Both the position numbers and the translations under genes were made by a program. From Mycobacterium sp. (GTDB taxonomy: Bacteria > Actinomycetota > Actinomycetes > Mycobacteriales > Mycobacteriaceae), in NCBI GenBank assembly GCA_031292695.1, contig JARLGS010000191.1, positions 1 through 38,348 of the forward strand: DNA of 38,348 nt. The letters are read 5' to 3'. The notes under the pieces are model-generated. The model had not been told where the DNA came from. It saw only the letters and a program-made list of their open reading frames with translations, and ran no database searches. Shown piece by piece: positions 34,429-38,348 of this stretch; within the stretch, counting starts at the first letter, position 1, and the number at the start of each line of letters is the position of its first letter.

Positions 34429-34519
34429 TGGCGGTGGCGGAGGGATTTGAACCCTCGGTGGGGGGTTACCCCACACACGCTTTCGAGGCGTGCTCCTTAG
34501 GCCGCTCGGACACGCCACC
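34429..34519 (-). tRNA. tRNA-Ser, anticodon CGA
   Basis: On the minus strand GGTGGCG (34513-34519) pairs with CGCCACC (34433-34439), followed by discriminator G and an encoded CCA ending at 34429. The anticodon loop CTCGAAA gives CGA. A long variable arm (GTGTGGGGTAACCCCCCAC) and GGTTCAAATCC mark a class II tRNA-Ser. It reads UCG codons. Confidence 0.95.
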
Positions 34520-34526
34520 GTGTGGC

Positions 34527-34532
34527 AGCTTA
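34527..34532 (-). promoter_or_regulatory. -10 hexamer for tRNA-Ser(CGA)
   Basis: TAAGCT on the minus strand lies exactly 7 nt before the tRNA 5' end. Confidence 0.5.
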
Positions 34533-34553
34533 CCGGCCACCCGCCGCCTGGCC

Positions 34554-35024
34554 CTAATCGAGCCCTGAACAGCGCTGACGGGCGAAGAACTCCTCCAGCA
34601 CGGCCGCACACTCGGCCTCCAGCACCCCGCCCCGCACCTGCGGCCGGTGCGTCAATCGCCGGTCGCGGACAACATCCCACAGTGACCCCACCGCACCGGT
34701 CTTCGGCTCCCACGCCCCGAACACCACCCGCGCCACCCGGGACATGACCAGCGCGCCGGCGCACATGGTGCACGGCTCGACCGTGACCGCGAGCGTCGCG
34801 CCCTCGAGCCGCCAGCCGTCGCCACGCACGGCGGCCGCCGCCCGCAACGCCAGAATCTCTGCGTGTGCCGTCGGATCGCCCAACGATTCCCGGGCGTTCG
34901 CCGCCCGTGCGAGTTCGACGCCATCCGCGTCGACCACAACTGCACCGATCGGCACGTCATCAGACCCGGCCAGGACAGCGGCGTCCAGCGCCAGCCGGAT
35001 CAGCCGCTCATCAGCAGAGCTCAC
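34554..35024 (-). CDS. tadA: tRNA adenosine(34) deaminase TadA
   Basis: A 156-residue zinc deaminase. The catalytic motifs are HAE (His54, Glu56) and PCTMC (Cys85, Cys88). GALVMSRVARVVFGAWEPKTGAVGS is the TadA-specific region following the second motif. It converts adenosine 34 to inosine in tRNA-Arg(ACG). Start GTG overlaps the stop of the upstream gene (GTGA at 35021-35024), so translation is coupled. Matches Rv3752c in content and position next to a tRNA-Ser gene. Confidence 0.92.
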   Translation of the reverse strand: MSSADERLIRLALDAAVLAGSDDVPIGAVVVDADGVELARAANARESLGDPTAHAEILALRAAAAVRGDGWRLEGATLAVTVEPCTMCAGALVMSRVARVVFGAWEPKTGAVGSLWDVVRDRRLTHRPQVRGGVLEAECAAVLEEFFARQRCSGLD

Positions 35025-35539
35025 CGCCCCAGCTTGTCCAGCACCGCCACCAGTTCGTCGTTGAAGCCCATCTCCTGGGCGATGCGGCTGAGCTGCTCGT
35101 CGGCATATTCGTCGTCGGCGAGGATCACTCCGAGTACCGCCTCGGGCAGGCCCAGGTCAGCCAACAGTCCGAGGTCACCCTCTTCGAACGGGTCGTCCTC
35201 TTCCAGCTCTTCGAGGCTCAGCTCGGCGTCGAGCTTCTCCAGCACGTCAGCCGCGATGTCGTAATCCAGTGCCGCAGTGGCGTCCGACAGCAGCAGCCGG
35301 GTGCCGGACGGGGCCGGCCGGACGATCACGAAGAACTCGTCGTCGACGTTCAGCAAGCCGAAAACCGCCCCGGCGGAGCGCAATTCACGTAGCTCGGTCT
35401 CCGCAGCGGTCAGATCGACCAACGCCGCGGGCTTCAACGGGACGCAGCGCCACGAGCCGTCCTCCCGGACGACCGCCACACCGAAACCGTCGGGGAGGTC
35501 GGCAATCTGCCGTTGTGCCTGTGCGCGCTCTGCTCCCAT
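35021..35539 (-). CDS. tRNA adenosine deaminase-associated protein (Rv3753c-like)
   Basis: A 172-residue soluble protein found next to tadA in actinobacteria. It begins [30 protein letters not shown], has a beta-rich first half, then an acidic middle ([16 protein letters not shown]) and a helical end. No enzyme motif is visible; a role as TadA partner is inferred only from constant adjacency and the GTGA overlap. ATG 35539 is preferred because TAGCGT ends 7 nt upstream; the longer frame to 35659 runs into the divergent tyrA. A 7-bp inverted repeat brackets its -10. Confidence 0.8.
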   Translation of the reverse strand: MGAERAQAQRQIADLPDGFGVAVVREDGSWRCVPLKPAALVDLTAAETELRELRSAGAVFGLLNVDDEFFVIVRPAPSGTRLLLSDATAALDYDIAADVLEKLDAELSLEELEEDDPFEEGDLGLLADLGLPEAVLGVILADDEYADEQLSRIAQEMGFNDELVAVLDKLGR

Positions 35540-35546
35540 GCGGACA

Positions 35547-35552
35547 ACGCTA
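35547..35552 (-). promoter_or_regulatory. -10 hexamer for the tadA operon (leaderless)
   Basis: TAGCGT on the minus strand ends 7 nt before the ATG at 35539. It is centred inside an inverted repeat, TGCGGAC...GTCCGCA (35539-35559). Confidence 0.5.
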
Positions 35553-35621
35553 GTCCGCAGCCTGCCAGTTGACCAGCGGTCCCGTATGTACCCCGCCCAG
35601 GCCGTGTGCAAACCTTGGAAG

Positions 35622-36578
35622 GTGACAACTCCGGTGTGTGTACTGGGTTTGGGTCTCATCGGCGGCTCGCTTCTGCGCGCCGGGCAGGCTGCGGACCGCG
35701 AGGTCTTCGGTTACAACCGGTCGATCGACGGAGTGCGGTGTGCCCGGGCCGACGGCTTCGACGCCACCGACGACCTCACCGCAGCCCTCAAGCGCGCCGC
35801 GTCGGACGAGGCCCTCATCGTGCTGGCGGTCCCGGTGCCCGCGCTGCCGATCATGCTGGAACATATCCGCGACACCGCCCCGGACTGCCCGCTGACCGAT
35901 GTGGTCAGCGTCAAAGGCAATGTGCTGCAACAGGTTCAGCAAGTCGGCCTGCTGGACAGGTTCGTCGGCGGCCACCCCATGGCGGGCACCGCGCATTCCG
36001 GCTGGGCGGCGGGCACGCCGGACCTGTTCGCCGGTGCGCCATGGGTATTGAGCGTCGACGACCATGTGGACCCACAAGTGTGGGCGCAGGTGATGCACCT
36101 GGCTCTGGACTGCCGCGCGGTGATCGTCCCGGCCCGCTCTGACGAGCATGACGCCGCCGCAGCCGCGATCTCGCATCTGCCGCACCTGCTGGCCGAGGCA
36201 TTGGCCGCCACTGCGGGCGAGGTGCCGTTGGCGTTCGCGCTGGCCGCGGGCTCGTTCCGGGACGGCACCCGGGTCGCGGCCACCGCCCCCGACCTGGTCC
36301 GCGCCATGTGCGAGGCCAACGCCGACGAGCTGACCGTGATGCTGGACCGGGCCATGGACCTGCTGAGCCAGGCCCGCTCGTCGCTGGTCAGCGCGCGATC
36401 GGTGGCCGAGCTGGTGGAGTCGGGCCACGCCGCCCGCGTCCGCTACGACAACTTCAGCCGGCCACAGATCATGACGACGACCATCGGCGCCGACGGCTGG
36501 CGTGAGGAGCTGGCCGCGGAGGGACGGGCCGGCGGGGTGATCAGATCCGCTCTGCCAGTCCGGGGTAGTCGAGGATGA
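35622..36578 (+). CDS. tyrA: Prephenate dehydrogenase
   Basis: A 318-residue NAD-dependent enzyme of tyrosine synthesis, converting prephenate to 4-hydroxyphenylpyruvate. The dinucleotide motif GLGLIGGS is at residues 9-16. [23 protein letters not shown] (catalytic His and substrate contacts) and a helical dimer domain follow. The start is GTG 35622 with a weak GGAAG just upstream; the frame extends further upstream but only antisense to the tadA partner gene. No ACT regulatory domain is seen after the catalytic domains. Its last 38 bp overlap the convergent 36541 gene. Same place as Rv3754. Confidence 0.9.
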   Translation: MTTPVCVLGLGLIGGSLLRAGQAADREVFGYNRSIDGVRCARADGFDATDDLTAALKRAASDEALIVLAVPVPALPIMLEHIRDTAPDCPLTDVVSVKGNVLQQVQQVGLLDRFVGGHPMAGTAHSGWAAGTPDLFAGAPWVLSVDDHVDPQVWAQVMHLALDCRAVIVPARSDEHDAAAAAISHLPHLLAEALAATAGEVPLAFALAAGSFRDGTRVAATAPDLVRAMCEANADELTVMLDRAMDLLSQARSSLVSARSVAELVESGHAARVRYDNFSRPQIMTTTIGADGWREELAAEGRAGGVIRSALPVRGSRG

Positions 36579-37143
36579 ACCCGTTGTCATCGACGGTGAT
36601 TGCGGTGTCGGCGACGGGCGAGTTCAGTTTCACCGGCTTACCGGAGCCTTCGCTGAAATAACTGATCGTCTCCGGTTCGACCGACAGGTCGGGCACGCGG
36701 ACGTACACCACAGGCAAGGACACGGCGCCGGTTCGATGGTGCAGTCCGGTGCGCCGGATCGGCAGCGCATTGAAGAACGGGCTGAAGACCACATCGACAT
36801 CCAGAGCCCCGTCGTAGGCGGCCCGTCGGGTCTGATTCTGGTGGTCCTGAACCAGCCACATGTTCTCTTCGTCGCGGGCGATTGACAGCTGACGCTCCCG
36901 CTCGGCCAGCGTGATGGTGAGCGACAGGCGTTTTGTCGCGCCACTTTCGTCGGTGACCAGGTCATAGGAAGCGCTGAACGCGGGATTCGTCGCCGAGGCA
37001 GCGGCGACGATCCGGCCGTAGGCCTTGATCCGGTTGCCGGACAGTTGCACCCGGACCGATTCCATGCGCGACGCGTCTTGCGCGCGCCAGGTCAGAATGG
37101 CCGGCCAGGCGGCTGCGGTGGCATCAAGCTGGGCTGCAGTCAC
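36541..37143 (-). CDS. Putative glycolipid-binding-fold protein (Rv3755c-like)
   Basis: A 200-residue soluble protein. The pattern [21 protein letters not shown], then [13 protein letters not shown] with ISYF, and the C-terminal [17 protein letters not shown] matches the PF06475 'putative glycolipid-binding' family as I know it. No signal peptide or membrane segment is visible, and actual ligand binding is not established for this branch. It ends inside the tyrA 3' end and starts 5 bp from the proZ stop, on the same strand and downstream of proW-proZ, so it may be co-transcribed with the transporter. Confidence 0.7.
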   Translation of the reverse strand: MTAAQLDATAAAWPAILTWRAQDASRMESVRVQLSGNRIKAYGRIVAAASATNPAFSASYDLVTDESGATKRLSLTITLAERERQLSIARDEENMWLVQDHQNQTRRAAYDGALDVDVVFSPFFNALPIRRTGLHHRTGAVSLPVVYVRVPDLSVEPETISYFSEGSGKPVKLNSPVADTAITVDDNGFILDYPGLAERI

Positions 37144-37147
37144 CCGT

Positions 37148-37849
37148 CTACCGTAGGCGACGGACGTCCGGCTTCGTAGTCACGATTGCGACACCGGACG
37201 GGCCCGGCCGCGATGCGCGCACAGCCAGCGCCAAGGCGCTGTCGAGAGCCAATGCCAGCGCCGCCACCAACAGCGCGCCGACCAGCGCCAGATAGAACTG
37301 GCGGACCTTGATGCCGTCGATCAGGAAACGCCCGAGCCCGCCCAGGCTGGCGTAGGCCGCGACGGTCGCGGTCGCCACCACCTGCAACGTCGCGGTCCGC
37401 AGTCCGCCGACGATCAGCGGCATCGCATTGGGCACCTCGGCGCGCAGCAGCACCTGACGCTCGGTCATGCCCATTGCGCGGGCGGCATCCACCACGACCG
37501 GATCGACGTTGGCGATCCCGGCGTACGTACCGGCCAGCAGCGGCGGGATGCCGAGCAGCATCAGGGCGACGGTCGGCGGCACCAGACCCAGTCCCCACAG
37601 CAGCACCCCGAGCAGCAGCACGCCCAGCGTCGGCAGCGCGCGTAGGGCGTTGACTCCGCCTACCACCAGCATGGTGCCGCGCCCGGTGTGACCGACGTAC
37701 ATGCCCACCGGAATGGCGACGAGGGCACTGCACAGCACCGCGATCCCGGTGTACTGCAGATGCTCCAGGGTGCGGACACCCAGGCCCGCGGGGTCGGTCC
37801 AGTTGGCCGCGGTGAAGATGTAGGCCAGGGCCTGGTGCAGAAAATTCAT
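37148..37849 (-). CDS. proZ: Glycine betaine/proline-type ABC transporter permease ProZ
   Basis: A 233-residue permease of the OpuC/ProW class with about six membrane segments. The EAA-type loop that contacts the ATPase is VDAARAMGMTERQVLLRAEVPNAMPLIVGGLRTA. ATG 37849 is chosen since it overlaps the proW stop (ATGA, 37846-37849). Such systems import glycine betaine, choline, carnitine or proline for osmoprotection. Matches Rv3756c in position. The ATPase (proV) and binding protein (proX) are expected beyond the window end. Confidence 0.88.
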   Translation of the reverse strand: MNFLHQALAYIFTAANWTDPAGLGVRTLEHLQYTGIAVLCSALVAIPVGMYVGHTGRGTMLVVGGVNALRALPTLGVLLLGVLLWGLGLVPPTVALMLLGIPPLLAGTYAGIANVDPVVVDAARAMGMTERQVLLRAEVPNAMPLIVGGLRTATLQVVATATVAAYASLGGLGRFLIDGIKVRQFYLALVGALLVAALALALDSALALAVRASRPGPSGVAIVTTKPDVRRLR

Positions 37850-38348
37850 GCCGGTGCCTTCGCCCGGGTCCATGGGGTGGCGAGCCGGCCGGCAGCCACG
37901 ATGACCAGGTCGACGACCACTGCCAGCACGAAAATCGCGATGATCCCGGCGATGATCTGGTCGCTCTTGTCGGCCTGATACCCCTCCGTGAACCAGGTGC
38001 CCAACCCGCCGATGCCGATCACCGAACCGACCGACACCATCGAAATGTTGGTCACGGCGACCACCCGCAGTCCGGCGACGAGAACCGGAATGGCCAGGGG
38101 TAGTTCAACTCTCCACAAACGGGTGCGGGTCCGATAGCCGATCGCGGTAGCCGCTTCGCGGGTATCCGAGGGCACCGCATCCAGCGCCTCCGGCACCGTT
38201 CGCATCAGCAGCGCGACGGTGTACAGGGTCAGCGCCACCAGCACGTTGGCCTCATCGAGGATGCGGGTCGGAATCACCAACGGCAGCACCACGAACAGCG
38301 CCAGCGAAGGGATGGTGAAGACGACGCTGGCTGGGACGGTGGTCAACC
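37846..38348 (-). CDS. proW: Glycine betaine/proline-type ABC transporter permease ProW, 5' end cut by the window
   Basis: The frame is open to the last base, so the N-terminus is missing; 166 or so C-terminal residues are visible. Several membrane segments and the EAA loop (EAATAIGYRTRTRLWRVELP followed by LAIPVLVAGLR) identify it as the partner permease of ProZ. The first visible Met-like codon is a TTG and is not the real start. Matches Rv3757c in order. Confidence 0.87.
   Translation of the reverse strand, partial: LTTVPASVVFTIPSLALFVVLPLVIPTRILDEANVLVALTLYTVALLMRTVPEALDAVPSDTREAATAIGYRTRTRLWRVELPLAIPVLVAGLRVVAVTNISMVSVGSVIGIGGLGTWFTEGYQADKSDQIIAGIIAIFVLAVVVDLVIVAAGRLATPWTRAKAPA

Overview
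The window is a contiguous, gene-dense, high-GC stretch of a mycobacterial chromosome, most likely a rapid-growing Mycolicibacterium-type species. Evidence is the gene content (LpqH-type lipoprotein, LucA-like membrane protein, PE-PPE-domain hydrolase, SfLAP/GAP protein, DUF3556, BacA-like ABC protein), frequent GTG starts, many apparently leaderless genes, and a gene order at both ends that, from memory, follows M. tuberculosis Rv3719-Rv3723 (left) and Rv3752c-Rv3757c (right). I see no insertion sequence, prophage, CRISPR array or toxin-antitoxin pair. All main reading frames look intact.

Left block (1-8327): a FAD oxidoreductase/cyclopropane-synthase-like methyltransferase pair, dnaZX, a possible gene remnant, the essential-type aspartate aminotransferase, the 4.5S SRP RNA, tRNA-Ser(GGA), the lucA-like gene and a secreted PepA-like serine protease. 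Middle-left (8572-16226): a small membrane protein, an MpaB/DUF2236 oxygenase behind a TetR-type palindrome, a secreted small protein, a zinc alcohol dehydrogenase, a cold-shock protein, a GAP-family membrane protein, the translationally coupled LigC/Prim-Pol repair pair, and gluQRS. Middle (16311-22052): an SDR, a cytochrome P450 and tgt on the minus strand, then an lpqH-like lipoprotein and a PE-PPE-domain hydrolase.

Middle-right (22087-33479): an esterase lipoprotein and a MarR regulator share one perfect operator. A fadD - DUF3556 - phytoene-dehydrogenase-like operon lies opposite a PucR-type regulator. A BacA-like ABC protein is divergent from an ABC exporter. Right block (33630-38348): an unrecognised acidic protein, tRNA-Ser(CGA), tadA with its usual partner, tyrA, a glycolipid-binding-fold protein, and the permeases proZ and proW (proW cut by the window edge).

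Most of this is conserved core genome. The least explained parts are the PucR/fadD/DUF3556/dehydrogenase module, the MarR-esterase operator, the Tgt/GluQRS queuosine pair with an unusual Tgt pocket loop, and two unassigned proteins (4673 and 33630). No database search was possible; locus-tag equivalences and family assignments are from memory and motif reading.
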